Program-made: the position numbers and the translations under genes | In this document: piece after piece, positions 51,961-63,417 of the stretch | Numbering within the stretch: the first letter of the stretch is position 1 | Layout of the letters: each line of letters starts with the position of its first letter | Notes under the pieces: model-generated | Told to the model about the DNA's origin: nothing | The model's input: only the letters and a program-made list of their open reading frames with translations | Databases searched by the model: none | From: Lunularia cruciata | Lineage: Eukaryota; Streptophyta; Marchantiopsida; Lunulariales; Lunulariaceae | Direction of reading: 5' to 3' | DNA length: 64,000 nucleotides | NCBI GenBank assembly: GCA_948567375.1 | Contig: OX419755.1 | Span: forward strand, 72,792,944 to 72,856,943

Positions 51961-53930
51961 CATTGGGAATAGCAAGAAACCAATGCAGAATGCAATGTTT
52001 AGTTACATAGCCACCTACCTTGTACAACATGGAAAGGGATTTCCTCCAATAGTGAAGGGTGGCAAGCTCTACAAGAAATGAGCATGCTACATGAAATCTT
52101 ATGAAGATGCTAGAGATTGGAAATTTAATTACACAAGGGAGGGTTTGACCACAAGAGAGTTAAAGAGAGGGTAGATAATTATAGAAGAGAATCAAATCAT
52201 CTCTATCCACATTTTGATAGGATGGATACAATGTTTGGTGGTCGTGCTAACATTTCTTCCCCTGCTCTTGTGAGTATTGGTGGTATTGAACGGCTATTAC
52301 AATCATTGAAAATACATGCTCAATTCATGCCAAAGAAGAAGATTTGGTAGAAAATAATCCTCTTGATTCAATTCCACTCACATTATCCATTTTCCATACC
52401 AATTACACAAGAATCCCATGAAGATTTAGTGTTACAAGAAGTTTTAGAAGGAGTACTCAAACCACTCAAACTAGAGTCAAGTGCTGTGAGTCGGCCTATC
52501 TCTCACTCAGGATGAACTTCTGATGGCTATTATGGTAGCACACCATGGACTAAGAAGGCAAGGAACCCCAACTCCATCATACTCCTCCAAGGCTAACACT
52601 CCAAGACTCAAGACATTGCTCACTATAGAACTCAATGAGAGAGAGATAGTTGAAAATGAAAGGATGTTGAGTACCTCCTCACCCCTTGTTTATATACTTG
52701 TGAAATAGTTATGTACCAAAGTTACTAATTACCATAGTAACTCAAGTTACTAGACTAAAAGTCAAGTAAAGTCAAAAAGTAGAAAGGAATATCCATTCAC
52801 ATGGGCATATTCTAATAGCATGTGATCTTATCTTGACCCAACCACTAAGTCAAGGATTCCTTCACATGGGCTATCTTAAGACTATAAAAGAATCCAAAAT
52901 AAAAAGGCTTGCAGGCCCAAGAGTTCTCAACTCTTTCCTCAAAGCCAAACACCTAGGAATAATACCAAGTCAACACACTAGAATCCAAAATAGTGGTGCT
53001 CATCTTTTCCACTTCCTCTAAAGTAAGGTCCTCTCTATCTTAGCTATGACTAACTTTAGCTAATCATGACTAATGTAGAACCATGCTTTATCTCTATATA
53101 AATAATATCTCTCAAGTATTTGTAATGCCAAGCTAAATATCACAATACCACACACATGCACAAATGGGTGTTACAGTGCATGCATAACCAGAGTACATGA
53201 GTAGCATAAAGGAGGAGGAGAAGGGAATTACTATCCTTGTCATCCAAGTGGAGTATCAAGAGCACAAGGACCATGAGCACAAGATGAGGATCTTCCTTGT
53301 TTGAAAGCTCAAGAGTTGTCAAGAGTACAAGTACAAAAAGAAAGAAGATAAGTTTTAGAGGAGGAAGCTAGAGGCACACAAAAGGAGACCAAAGAAACAT
53401 CCAATGAGAATGAGTAGAACATTGCAACTTTGAAGGAGAACATCAAAGGAGAAGGAAGAATCAAGGAAGAGAAAGCACATTTCTAAAGCTACTAAGATCA
53501 CTTTTGAAATTACAAATTTATTTGAGGATTTAGCTAATCATACCAGATTGAGGAGTGAGTCTCTTGAAGCTAGAGAAAGGTGCAAGATAGCCTAGATCAA
53601 AGCATCAAAATCTGCAAATATTGAAAAGCATTGCTGAAAAGTAGATGCAATGAGATCAAAGGTAGAGAAACTTAGAATTAGAGAGAGAAATGCAAAATCC
53701 AAGAAAGTCTACTCCATTACCTTGGAATTAGCAAGAGTAGGCATAACTCACAATGAAATCAAGACTATTATTAGAACACTCTCCAAAATAGATTCTTATC
53801 CACCACCGGGTGGTGGATCAAGCTATTATTATAGTATTGATACTAAATTCCCAATGCCTTATTACACACCATGTGCTAGTAGGAATGACAAAAAGGACAA
53901 TGAGTGGGAACATTGAGAGCAATAGGAGTT
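51961..53930 (+). pseudogene. Unrecognised degenerate ORF region, possibly DNA-binding plus coiled-coil
   Basis: In one plus frame a stretch near 52160-52310 reads VDNYRRESNHLYPHFDRMD then MFGGR, with the His-hydrophobic-FDxMD pattern that often ends trihelix/Myb-like domains of transposon-encoded and plant proteins. Further on, 53500-53910 encodes a Lys/Glu/Arg-rich helical segment (SKVEKLRIRERNAKSKK), then a Pro/Gly-rich tail with PPPGGGSSYYY. Stops separate the parts. It could be a relic of a PIF/Harbinger accessory protein or an unknown gag. Function not assigned. Confidence 0.3.
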
Positions 53931-54149
53931 GGAAATGTGAGTTTAGAAGGAAGATTAGCCCAAAGAGCAGAAATGTAGACAATTCCATGGATCAAATTTA
54001 TGTAAAAAATTATATATTACAAACTCTACCCTATATATCTTAGACATTTTATTTTATGTTGTGAAAAATAAAAGAAACAAAAGAGAACAATATACATTGT
54101 GAAAATGTTAAACATACAAGACTAGAAGGGAGCAGTCAAAACCTGCACA

Positions 54150-54820
54150 ACCATGAATAGGTTTGCGTAGCAAAAGCATGCAAACCATATTGTTTGCATT
54201 GCACAACACAAACCATACATTGCGCTATACAAACCATATGCTTAGTATTGCAAGTTTGCACAGTGCCGCACAAACCTGAACTACTAAGCTATTGAATACT
54301 ACTTACCAATTGCTGGTGGTGCTAGGTTTGCATGGCCTATTTTGGTGGCTGTTTGTTTGCTTGTTTATTTAACAATATTGTGTGCACTTACCTGCAAATT
54401 TTTTGGTATGTGGATAGTTCCTTTTGATGTATCGTATTGTTCTATTGTATACCATATGGTTTAGTTTTGCCTATTTGTTCCATTGTATTATACAATATGG
54501 TTTTCTTGGAAATCTTTTAGTCACATGGGGCTCAAGATTTGTGAAGCATATACAAAGAGTTGTGGTGTTCACTATTTATGATGAATATAGATCATATAGA
54601 TGCAACAAAAATACAATAGCAAGGCAATCACTAAAACTACTTCATGACCATGAATGTAAAGTGGAAATATATAAAACATCCAAGGTGAAATACCTAGCAA
54701 ACCATGCTTCTTTCTTCCTCAGCCATGCAAACCATGTGAGAGGTTTGTGTGGATGGAATGAAAACCTAAAGTGGTTTGTGCGGTGGCAGTAGGTTTGCAG
54801 ATGTGGTTTGCACTTGTGCT
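54150..54820. repeat. GGTTTGCA/CAAACC motif-rich block
   Basis: The hexamer CAAACC or its complement occurs many times: in CAAACCAT form at 54178-54270 and as GGTTTGC or GGTTTGT at 54150, 54325 and 54735-54810. Copies are scattered, not a strict tandem array, and the orientation changes along the block. A 122-codon frame at 54424-54792 overlaps it without recognisable domains. Confidence 0.55.
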
Positions 54821-55490
54821 CAAGTAGAAAATTTGCAAATTCAAAAAATCAAATTGATTGGACTTGGTTAACAATTCAAAAAATCAACAATTCAACATTA
54901 CTCACATGAGGCTTGGGATACTTGATACCAAGAGCAATATTCAATCCAAGGGAATTCGAATCAAGTTCCCAAATTTGCTTTGCTGCACTTCAAATATGAT
55001 CCTTGTCTATCCAACACCATTTTATATATGACATGTGATCAATGAGAGTATGAAACCTTATAGACCACGGTCCTTCTCTTGTTTTACCACTTCATTTGTG
55101 CTCAACATTTCTTTTGTAAGTATCCATTTGGGCACTCAAATTTGGGAAAAGCCTTGGTGCTTTGGGAGGTGATGCTTGACCAGTTTGATGACAAGAAACC
55201 CAGTGCTTCAAGATTGTGCTTTAGGAGAATGTACTTCAAAGGTGAGATAACTAAAAACCATGGTGCTTTGAGAGAATGTATTCATAATTGAGATAACTAA
55301 AAATCCTAGTTCTTTCAAAGGTAGTGCTTGGTATCTTTCCTTTCTCCTACACTCTCTTTGAGACTTGCTTGCTTACCCTAAATCTCTTACTCCCAGTGCT
55401 TCTTGATACACTCTCAATGCTTCTCATAGTAAACCCAACAAACACTAAACCTAACAAACAGGCAGATGGTTTTGAAACTCTCCAACATCT
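54821..55490. other. Stretch without recognised genes
   Basis: A 70-codon frame (55079-55291) has no known match; it contains near-repeats of GGTGCTTTG-GAGAATGTA-like sequence at 55150-55290. Nothing else seen. Confidence 0.4.
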
Positions 55491-56072
55491 TGTAATGTTT
55501 TGAGGACAAAAGAATCACCAAGAGAAACTCAAGGCTTCATCTCTCAATACTTTGGTACCCTAAAAGAGCACCTTATCTTTGTTATATAGCAAAGAGGATC
55601 TACTCAAAGGGACCTCCACTCTTGGCTTAGCTACATGAATTGGTGACATGTTAGCAAGCTCCACCCTTAGATTAATTATATGAATTGGTGACATGTCAAT
55701 CCTTGTCCTATTTGGTTGGTCAAACAAGTTTGACCAAAAGGAATCTTTGGAGATTCTATCTATAATAAGCTTAGAACAACATGGGTGAGTTACTGTTGGA
55801 AAGCTCTCAACAAGACAAATAGGGGAGGAAGAAGGAAACACCTTTACCCCAAAGGAAGGGAATCTTTCATTTTTTGAGGCCTAATTCATCCGTTGAGCCT
55901 CCAAAGCTAGCTTTGAGCTTTGAAGTTGTTTTTGGTCTTTGCCTTATAAATAGAAGTACTCTTTTAGTAACACCTCTATACGATCTACTTCAACCATCAT
56001 ATATAACATCTCTCCATATATTACCAAGCCAATTTTCACCTCTAGATAATATGTATAGCCAATGGTATTACA
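55491..56072 (-). repeat. Solo LTR of family 3
   Basis: 582 bp, TGTAATG to GGTATTACA. Flanked by CATCT on both sides (55486-55490 and 56073-56077), with no internal element sequence adjoining. Internal blocks TTATATAGCAAAGAGGATCT and GGTTGGTCAAAC match the LTR at 61331-62069 in the same orientation. Confidence 0.9.
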
Positions 56073-56077
56073 CATCT

Positions 56078-56769
56078 CCAACAAATAAGTAATTTCAAAT
56101 TGGTTTCAAAACACTTTGTACTTCCACTCTCCTCTTGAAACAGTCTCCAACATCTCCAACAAAGAGGCAACTGATTTTTCATAACACTCTCTAACAAATG
56201 ACAAACAAACAACTTCAACATGATTTCAAAATATTGTACTTCCCTTCTCCTCTTGAGGGCACACTCTCCTCTTGAATAGACAAGTTTGAACTTCTTGCAC
56301 TTCCAAAAACATCCCAAAATTGTGCCAGTTTGAATTTTGCCTTGTTTTCCTTTCACCTATTAACATAAAAAAATCCTTCTAAACATCCCAAAATGCTCTT
56401 GAACATTATTCTAACTCTCAAAATTTTGTCCTTCATACTATCCCAAAACTCCAAACTAATATGATACATCTCTTTTACTTGTCTTTGATCACTTCTCTTC
56501 TTCTTAAACATTTTGATAGACTATATATCAAGAAATAGCTTCAACCAAAACCCTTTTGTAGCATTTTTCCAAAATACTCTTTGATTTTTAGTTTTTTGAA
56601 AAACCTCTTTGAATCAAAGTTTTTCCATGAAATGTCTCAATTTAATTTTTTTTCTAACTCAATTTAGGTTTGAGGTATATTTACAAAAATATTTACATAT
56701 TACCAAAAAATTCAAATATATTTCTAGTATAAACTTATCTATCTTGTTCAAACACAATAGCAATGTCTT
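56078..56769. other. Stretch without recognised genes
   Basis: T-rich and A-rich runs, with two near-repeats around CTCTCCTCTTGAA (56130 and 56265). No domain seen. Confidence 0.4.
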
Positions 56770-56877
56770 GTCATGCATATATAAATCACTACACAACATA
56801 TATCACTATCAACATCACACACTATATATGCACAACTCACACATAAGTCATACATGGACTCTCAAGTGCCACAATAA
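56770..56877 (+). repeat. 105-bp direct repeat, left copy
   Basis: CATGCATATATA to CTCTCAAGTGCCACAAT, closely matching 57331-57433 (shared CAACATCACACACTATA and ATGCACAACTCACACAT). Confidence 0.85.
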
Positions 56878-56879
56878 TC

Positions 56880-57320
56880 AAAATCAATTTATTCACAATT
56901 CATATCATACTCAATTAGATCAACTTGATCTATCACTCACCAATTTGCCAACAACTAGATACTTATTACAGTCAAGCCACACCCACTCTAGCTAAGAGAC
57001 TCCAAGTGACACTCACCGGCCTCTTTCCACCATAGCTAGGAACTTGAAGGCTCAATATCAGAGAAGTGAGCTCTCTAGAGCTGCACTTCAAAAGTATACT
57101 CCCAGGTCTTGACCTAGATCTCCAACCTAATGGTCTTGTTGATGGCACACCCGATGATGTGAATGGTGCAAGTGACGGTGGGCCTCACCATGTAGTCAAT
57201 ACTCCAAACACAAAATCTGACCGTCAACAAGTAGTCTATGAGTAATTGCCAAAATACTTCTCACTACCAACACTACTACTCTAGAGTCTGAGTAATCTAG
57301 GTGCGATACTACAAATGTCA
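56880..57320 (-). repeat. Family-1 LTR fragment
   Basis: About 440 bp collinear with 8100-8531 (GAGAAGTGAGCTCTC, TTCAAAAGTATACTCC, GTTGATGGCACAC). It ends CAAATGTCA at 57320, the LTR terminus. The other two thirds of the LTR are absent. Confidence 0.85.
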
Positions 57321-57330
57321 TGATAGCTAT

Positions 57331-57433
57331 CATGCGTATATACGTCGCTACACAACATACATTGATGTCAACATCACACACTATAGATGCACAACTCACA
57401 CATGAGTCATACATGGTCTCTCAAGTGCCACAA
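57331..57433 (+). repeat. 105-bp direct repeat, right copy
   Basis: Partner of 56770-56877. It overlaps a 16-bp perfect palindrome CATGATAGCTATCATG (57319-57334) at the LTR edge. Confidence 0.85.
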
Positions 57434-57720
57434 TTGCCATCCTAGTTGATGGTTAGGTCCTTCTAACTCCAAATAGCCATCTACTCCAAATATATGGCAT
57501 ACCTTATGGTGGGCAAAAGATCAAGAGGCCGGGTGCTATCGAGCCACACCATTAGTCGTATGTCTACATTCTATACCATGTAAAGGATGAAATAGCTATA
57601 GGTCAAGTACATCTAGGACACAACCACTATCCTTGAGGAACCACCATGAGGCAAGGAGGAAAACATGGCATATGCCATCCTCTTGAATAGCTATCCCACA
57701 CTAATATAATAGCAACTCCA
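57434..57720. other. Stretch without recognised genes
   Basis: Nothing recognised. Confidence 0.4.
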
Positions 57721-57812
57721 CCAAAAGAGCCGCATAATATACACCGTAAGCCTACCTATAGGCTATACCTACCTACCAAAAGAGCCGCATAATATACACC
57801 ATAAGCCTACCT
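57721..57812 (+). repeat. 37-bp direct repeat at the truncation point of 3c
   Basis: CCAAAAGAGCCGCATAATAT plus ACACC, one variable base and TAAGCCTACCT, at 57721-57757 and 57776-57812. One base differs. The second copy abuts the point where 3c RNase H stops. Confidence 0.9.
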
Positions 57813-58908
57813 TTTGCGTCTCGAGGTAAACTAGAGGTTTGTGGTCTGTCTCTACTACAAATGCCTTCTCGCCTAGGTAGTGCTTCCAATGCTTGGTTGC
57901 TAGAACAATGGCCAGCTCTTCTCGTTCTGTGGTGTGGTAGTTGCGCTCTGCCGGTAACAACTTTCGAGAGAAATATGCAATTGGATGCCATCCGTCATGC
58001 CACTTTTGTTGTAGGACTGCTCCTATTGCTACGCCTGATGCATCCGTAGCCAACTTGATTGAATGTTTTGGGTCATACCACTTCAAGATTGGTGCATGTA
58101 GCAAGGCGGCCTTCAATTCTTGAAAGGCCAACTCTTGTGCAGTTCCCCATGTCCACTTCTTCTCCTTGCCAAGTAGTGCCGTTAAAGGCTGTGCAACCTT
58201 GGAGAAGTCCTTGACAAATCTACGATAGAATCCCGTCAACCCCAAGAAGCTCTTAAGTTGAGTCTGATCTTCTGGGGCACTCCATTTTTGAATGACCTCT
58301 ATTTTATCTATCAATACTTGAATGTCCTCTGCACTTACTCTATGCCCTAAGTAGTCTACTTCAGACTTGCCAAACTCACACTTTGAGATTTTGGCATACA
58401 ACTGATTTTGTCTTAGAATCTAGAGGACCTCTCTTAGATGTTGTTTGTGTTCTGTCATCGTGCTACTATATACTAAGATATCATCCAAGAAGATGATAAC
58501 AGACTTATCCAAGTATGGACAAAATATGTCATTCATTAGGCTCATGAAAGTGGCAGGCGCATTGGTGAGGCCAAAAGGCATCACAAGATACTCAAAGTGG
58601 CCATACTTGGTTCGAAAGACAGTTTTGTACACATCCTCCTCTGCAATTCGGATTTGATTGTAACCGCTTCGCAAGTCTAGTTTGGTGAAGTATCTCGCTC
58701 CATGGAGTTGATCAAACAGGTCATCCATGCGATGTAAGGGGTATTTGTTCTTCATTGTTTGTTGATTGAGACCCCGATAGTCAATGCACATGCGCTTTGT
58801 ACCATCCTTCTTCTTCACAAACAAGACAGGGGCCCCATATGGTGATACGCTAGGTTGGATGAACCCTTTCTGTAGCATCTCCTCAATTTGAGTCTTACAC
58901 TCCTCCAA
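57813..58908 (-). pseudogene. Reverse transcriptase and RNase H of 3c
   Basis: RT from 58908: [47 protein letters not shown] and catalytic FLDD (58480-58491). A TAG near 58420, probably a former CAG, is the only break before the thumb (KCEFGKSEVDYLGH) and connection (SFLGLTGFYRRFV). RNase H keeps LATDASG, EREELAIV and ETDHKPLVYLETQ, then diverges. Apart from the stop the frame is continuous over about 1.1 kb. Confidence 0.93.
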
Positions 58909-59090
58909 CTCATGAGGTGATAGGTGATATGGGGCCTTACAAGGAGGTGTCTTCCCCGGAAGTGTCTCTATTTTGTGATCTACTCGCCTTTTAGGTGGTA
59001 ATCCTAGGGTAGATCATCAGGAAAGACATCTTGAAACTCATCCACCACATCCTTCAATTTCTCAGGAATTTGTCCAGCGAGTTGTGCACT

Positions 59091-59600
59091 CTAGACTTCT
59101 CTTATTAGACCCATAAAACATCTATCGGTCTTACAGACAGTTGTCGTCCCTACGACATATAGAGGCAGTTTCTGCCTGTGTGATTTTTCTTTAACCCCAA
59201 TGATTGACCATTGGTGGGTTCTCACTACTTTCTTCCTCCAATCCACCATTGGGTTGTACTGCTCCATCCATGGCATGCCTAAAATTGCATCATAACGAGC
59301 TAACTGTATCACTCGCCACTCAATTGCTTCTTGATATTCTCCTACAGAGAGGGTTACCCGTCTAGGTAATGATTCAATCCTCTTTGTTTGCCCATTTGGT
59401 AACTCTACTTCTTCACTTCCATCTCTCTCTAGATCCATTCCCAATCTGATTGCAACAAAGCGAGACAAGAAATTCTTTGTTGCTCCCGGATCTATTAATA
59501 CTCTCACTTGATTACCTTCTAGGATTCCATTCACAACAATCAATTGTGAGGTTGCCTTTCGGGATCTTTGCGCATTATTCTTCTTCCTTCCCTCGCTTCT
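59091..59600 (-). pseudogene. Retropepsin of 3c
   Basis: VLIDPGATKNFLS carries the catalytic Asp in an Asp-Pro-Gly setting, followed by RLGMDLE, the flap region VELPNGQTKRIE and the DAILGMPWM turn, in the order expected of plant Ty3/gypsy proteases. 150 open codons at 59091-59543; coding sequence extends upstream to about 59600. The RT is reached after a further ~180 bp in which the frame is disturbed. Confidence 0.88.
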
Positions 59601-59638
59601 CTGCTTCCTTATTGAGCCAGTAAGGCCGCGAGGTACAT

Positions 59639-60745
59639 TTACTGGTGATCTTCATTTTCCAAAGTGGTTTCCACCTCCTCTTCTTCAATGTGCCTCTCCA
59701 TGTTGTTCAAAGATCGCCTGTACGTAGGCCGAGGGCCTCTAGGGAAACAAGTGCGACAATTGGTAGATATGTGCCCAATACGGCCACAATTGTAACAACG
59801 GTGTTGTTCTCCTCGAGTCCCTTCTCCTCGTGGGACTCCATCTCTTCGTTCTTCTACCCGTCCTTGCTCTCCTTGAAGCGGCCGTGCTCCTCGATCCAGG
59901 AATCGAAGGTTGCCCAATTCCATCGATACTGGTCCACCCATGTGTGGCATTTCTGCCCTATAATGTTGAGGTGGAACTACTCCTTCACCTCCACCTAATG
60001 CTCCGGCTATTCTCTGCGCACAAGCAATGGCTTCAAATACCGTGCGAGGGTTTTGCACCATGACTTCTTGGTGAATCCGCTCTTTCAATCCTCGTTTGAA
60101 ATTGTCGAGAGTCTCTGCTAGACTCATGTCGGTAATTGTGACTTGTAGATCCAGAAATGCCTCCACATACTCTTGTACGCTATTCTTCTGTCTCAATCCC
60201 CATAGTCGGGTTTGAGCCATCTGCACAGAATCCACCGATTGGAAATTCTTGAGCAGTCCTTCTTGCATTGTTGTCCATGTGACTTCCCTTCTCTCTGCCA
60301 GCATGGATCGTTCCCAAGCATCATACCATGTGAGGGCTTTATCGATCAAGTACCCACATGCAAACACGCCTGTAGCATGCTCTGTGATCTCTGTTGAGAA
60401 CAATCAAAAATATCAATTCATTCTCGAGATCCAATTCTCCACTACTCCCATCGTACGCTGCCCCTGGTAAGGCTCGATGTTGCAGGTCTTCTTCATCCGG
60501 AGTAGCAATGTGGCTTCATCGTTGATAGGGTTTGTAGGCACGGGTGCCTCTCCAAGTACTTCAGTCGTAGGTACTGGGTTTTGAGACGGCTCTTCTTCTT
60601 GCATGGCTTGATCGTTCCTGAGGATCTGCACTTGACTTTGCAATGTCTCCATGGTCATCTTAATCTCTTGAAATTCATTCAACATCCCTTGCATTCCTTG
60701 CACCAGCTCTTGCAACTGCGGATCCATGGTGCCTGCAACACCCAA
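59639..60745 (-). pseudogene. Gag of 3c
   Basis: Starts at ATG 60743-60745 and runs 369 codons to TAA at 59639-59641, interrupted by only two TGA codons close together near 60405-60415. It has an N-terminal helix with LQELVQGMQGML, the capsid core (YLIDKALTWYDAWE; ILKNF-like LLKNFQSVD; QNPRTVFEAIACAQRIAG) and a zinc knuckle CYNCGRIGHISTNC near 59740-59800. Pol follows in a different frame. Confidence 0.9.
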
Positions 60746-61317
60746 TTGCTAACGTCTACTTCAATACAGAGTCAATATAATCACTCTGGAAGGCGCACGA
60801 ACTATCGGAACTACCATTGGGACCTTAGAAGCTATCACTCGTTGATAATACTCCTCACCAAAATTCCTAACCACAAAATCTCTAAACATCAATTTCGGCC
60901 TCACTACATAACGGATTTCTACTTGAGTGTTGAAAGGGAGAGGATTTGGGACATTCATATCCATATTATCATAATAGAATGTAGATCGTCAAATCCCACT
61001 CTCTGTCATATATCACCACAAGTAGAATCACCGGGTTTGGTGAGTTCATCACTCTGTCCATGAATTCAGCACCGAAGTGATAAACTAGCGATACTCTCAT
61101 CTGCTCACGCTGGATGTACATAACCTTGATGTGGAATGGGTTTGAGAATGGAAAGCTAGGTGCGGGAAATTGTCCCCCCGGCGCATCCATCCCATCCGCT
61201 CTCTAAAGTCCTTCCTAAGTCTAGCGATTACTCTATGTTCTCCACCTCAAATTACTCAGTTTCAGTAGTTCGTGCTATTCCAAGAGGGGTGATCCACTCT
61301 CTTGGACTAGAACACTT
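60746..61317 (-). other. 5' leader of 3c
   Basis: Untranslated stretch between primer site and gag. The 60581-61063 plus-strand frame is a shadow. Confidence 0.6.
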
Positions 61318-61330
61318 GCTCTGATACCAT
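61318..61330 (-). other. Primer binding site of 3c
   Basis: Minus-strand ATGGTATCAGAGC directly after the LTR, matching plant initiator-Met tRNA. Confidence 0.92.
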
Positions 61331-62069
61331 TGTAATACTCCAAGGACAAGAGAAGAGAGAAAACACAGATTGCACACTCAAACATTCGATGCCCCAAGGG
61401 AGCACCTTCTCTTTATTATATAGACAAAGAGGATCTCCTCCAAGGAACCTCCACCATAGGATTAGGGACACAGATAGGTGACATGTCAGCAAGCTCCACC
61501 CTTGGATTACTGACTTGGATGGGTGACCTGTCTGGTCTAGGTCCTATCTGGTTGGTCAAACGAGCTTTGACCGGAGGGAATCTTTTAGGGAATCTTCCTG
61601 TAGGAATCTCAGAATCACATGAGTAAGGTACCGTTGGAAAGCTCTCGACGAGACAAACCAAGGGGGAGGGAAGGCCAGCTTTTTCTTTGTTGGGAGGGGA
61701 ATCTGCACATTTTCGAGGCCTAATTCATCCGTTTAGGCCTCCGAAATTGCCTTCAAAGATTTCAAGCATATTTCGGTTCCTACTCTATTAGTAGAAGTCC
61801 CCTTTTGGTGATACTTCTTTCTGATCTGTTTAGTCCATCATGTGTAACATCCTTCCAGATGTTACCAAACCAATTCTCACCTTTAAATCATATGTCTAGC
61901 TATTGAATCTAAGGTTCTCAAGTCTATTTCGGTTTCTGCCCTATTAGTAGAAGTACTCTTTTGGTGATACTTCTATCTGATCTATTTTGACCATCATGTA
62001 TAACATCATTCTAGATGTTACCAAAACAAATTTCACATCTAGATCATATGGCTAACCCTTGGTATTACA
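61331..62069 (-). repeat. 5' LTR of 3c
   Basis: 739 bp, ends TGTAATACTCC and GGTATTACA (inverted terminal pair). TTATATAGACAAAG near 61416 is a TATA-like candidate in reverse orientation. An internal near-duplication (GGTTTCTGCCCTATTAGTAGAAG against the preceding CGGTTCCTACTCTATTAG) explains why it is longer than the solo LTR. Confidence 0.92.
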
Positions 62070-62488
62070 GCACCACACAGCCTATCAAGAGCTAGTGCAA
62101 CTTGTATCCACATTGGGCTTTGGTCTTTTCTCTATGCATTTTTGAACATAGAATGATCTTTGATTAAATCAACCAAGGCATTGAAGGAAAAATTGTACAT
62201 TTTTGTTAGTTTTCTAAAACCATTTGGTGCTAATCCTTTGAAAAATTTCAATAAAAATGCAGTACTATAACAACATAGAATCCTTTCTTGCAAATACCGT
62301 GATTTTGTAGCAAAGTTCCACCACCTTGTTAAAAAATGAAAGGGCTCATACTCATTGTTGCTCCACTTGTCATTCCACACCTCAATGTTATTATCAGCCA
62401 AATCACTTTCTACTTCATTAATTAGAATGAATCTCATATATTTTGTTATTCCTTTTTGAAGCAAATTATTGAGGTTGTTGCACGACAT
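62070..62488 (-). pseudogene. PIF/Harbinger-like transposase N-terminal fragment
   Basis: A 118-codon open frame (ATG at 62486-62488) ends FNALVDLIKDHSMFKNA; beyond the stop (TAG) the same frame continues QSPMWIQVALALDRLCGA and is then cut at the family-3 LTR. The FxxLVxLIKxHxxFxN then QLALALxRLG pattern is typical of the region before the DDE domain of Harbinger nucleases. No catalytic motif is present in this fragment. The 3c LTR probably inserted into it. Confidence 0.5.
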
Positions 62489-63417
62489 TGCAAACCTTTC
62501 ACACTATAGGTACAACCTTTCCCCCTCTAGTTGATAAGTGCTTCAAGGCAATTCTCTTGTTATGGTAGTGTGGTGAAATATGTCTTAACCAAAAATGAGA
62601 AATGATAAATGTGCTACTAATCTCAATAAATGTGCTAGTTGGAAGGAAAGACCAGAAAGTGCTACTCAAAGCTTCTTCATACTAGAGAGGAAATCTAGAT
62701 ATAATACTCTTGGTGGTGGCAAGTAATTTCACTTCTAGCTATAGTGCTAAATATCAATGTTCTTCAACTCAACTTCTCATTGCAAACCAATGATACTTAT
62801 CTCTACATTTCTTGTATCTCACATCCCTGCCGTTTCAAGCAAAATTTCTTGCATTAACTGAACATCTCAATGCAAACCAATAATATTGATCTCTAAATTT
62901 CTTGTATGTCACATCTTGGCCACTTTGAGCACAAAAATAATTTTCATGTGTATTTCTCAAGGATTAGAACTTCTTGTGTGTTTGTGAATAGGACACACAT
63001 ACACACATGAAACATGATACAACATGAGAAGGTGACATACAAAGGAAGGGTGAATAGAGTGCAAGGGCAAACAAACACACCAAAGTAATGTGCTAATGAT
63101 CATAAAATGTGCTAATGAGCGTGCTAAGATCTCAAAATGCAAATATCTCCCAACTATGAAAATGCCTACACTAAAAATGCATGGGCTTTGAAATTTTAGT
63201 AACTTTGAAATTTCATGATTAATCTTAACATTAGTGTGAACAAGAATTTTATGGGATATCGGTGACACTCTATTCCCATAAATATTTACGGTTATAGGTA
63301 GACTAATTATAAACTTTCATCAAATTTCTTTTACCTCGTAAAAGCTTTTATGGATCTCTAGAGAATGTCCAAAAACTTAAATCTAAAACCTTGTAGTGTG
63401 AAATTTCTTAGAGTACA
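62489..63417. other. Stretch without recognised genes
   Basis: AT-rich. A near-repeat of about 60 bp (GCAAACCAATRATA to TTTCTTGTAT) occurs at 62785-62820 and 62873-62910. The minus-strand frame at 62957-63268 has no known domain. Confidence 0.4.

Larger units (their letters stand above)
57813..62069 (-). mobile_element. Family-3 Ty3/gypsy element 3c, 3' truncated
   Basis: Minus strand: 5' LTR (61331-62069), primer site, gag, protease, RT and RNase H, then abrupt loss of homology at about 57813 before integrase. This is the best preserved coding DNA among the transposons, with long frames broken mainly by single TAG/TGA stops. Integrase and the 3' LTR are missing. Confidence 0.9.

Noticed and set aside
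57196-57414. Minus-strand ORF
   Set aside because: Lies in a family-1 LTR fragment and the adjacent repeat.
60581-61063. 160-codon plus-strand ORF
   Set aside because: Antisense to the gag start and leader of 3c; low complexity His/Leu/Ser.
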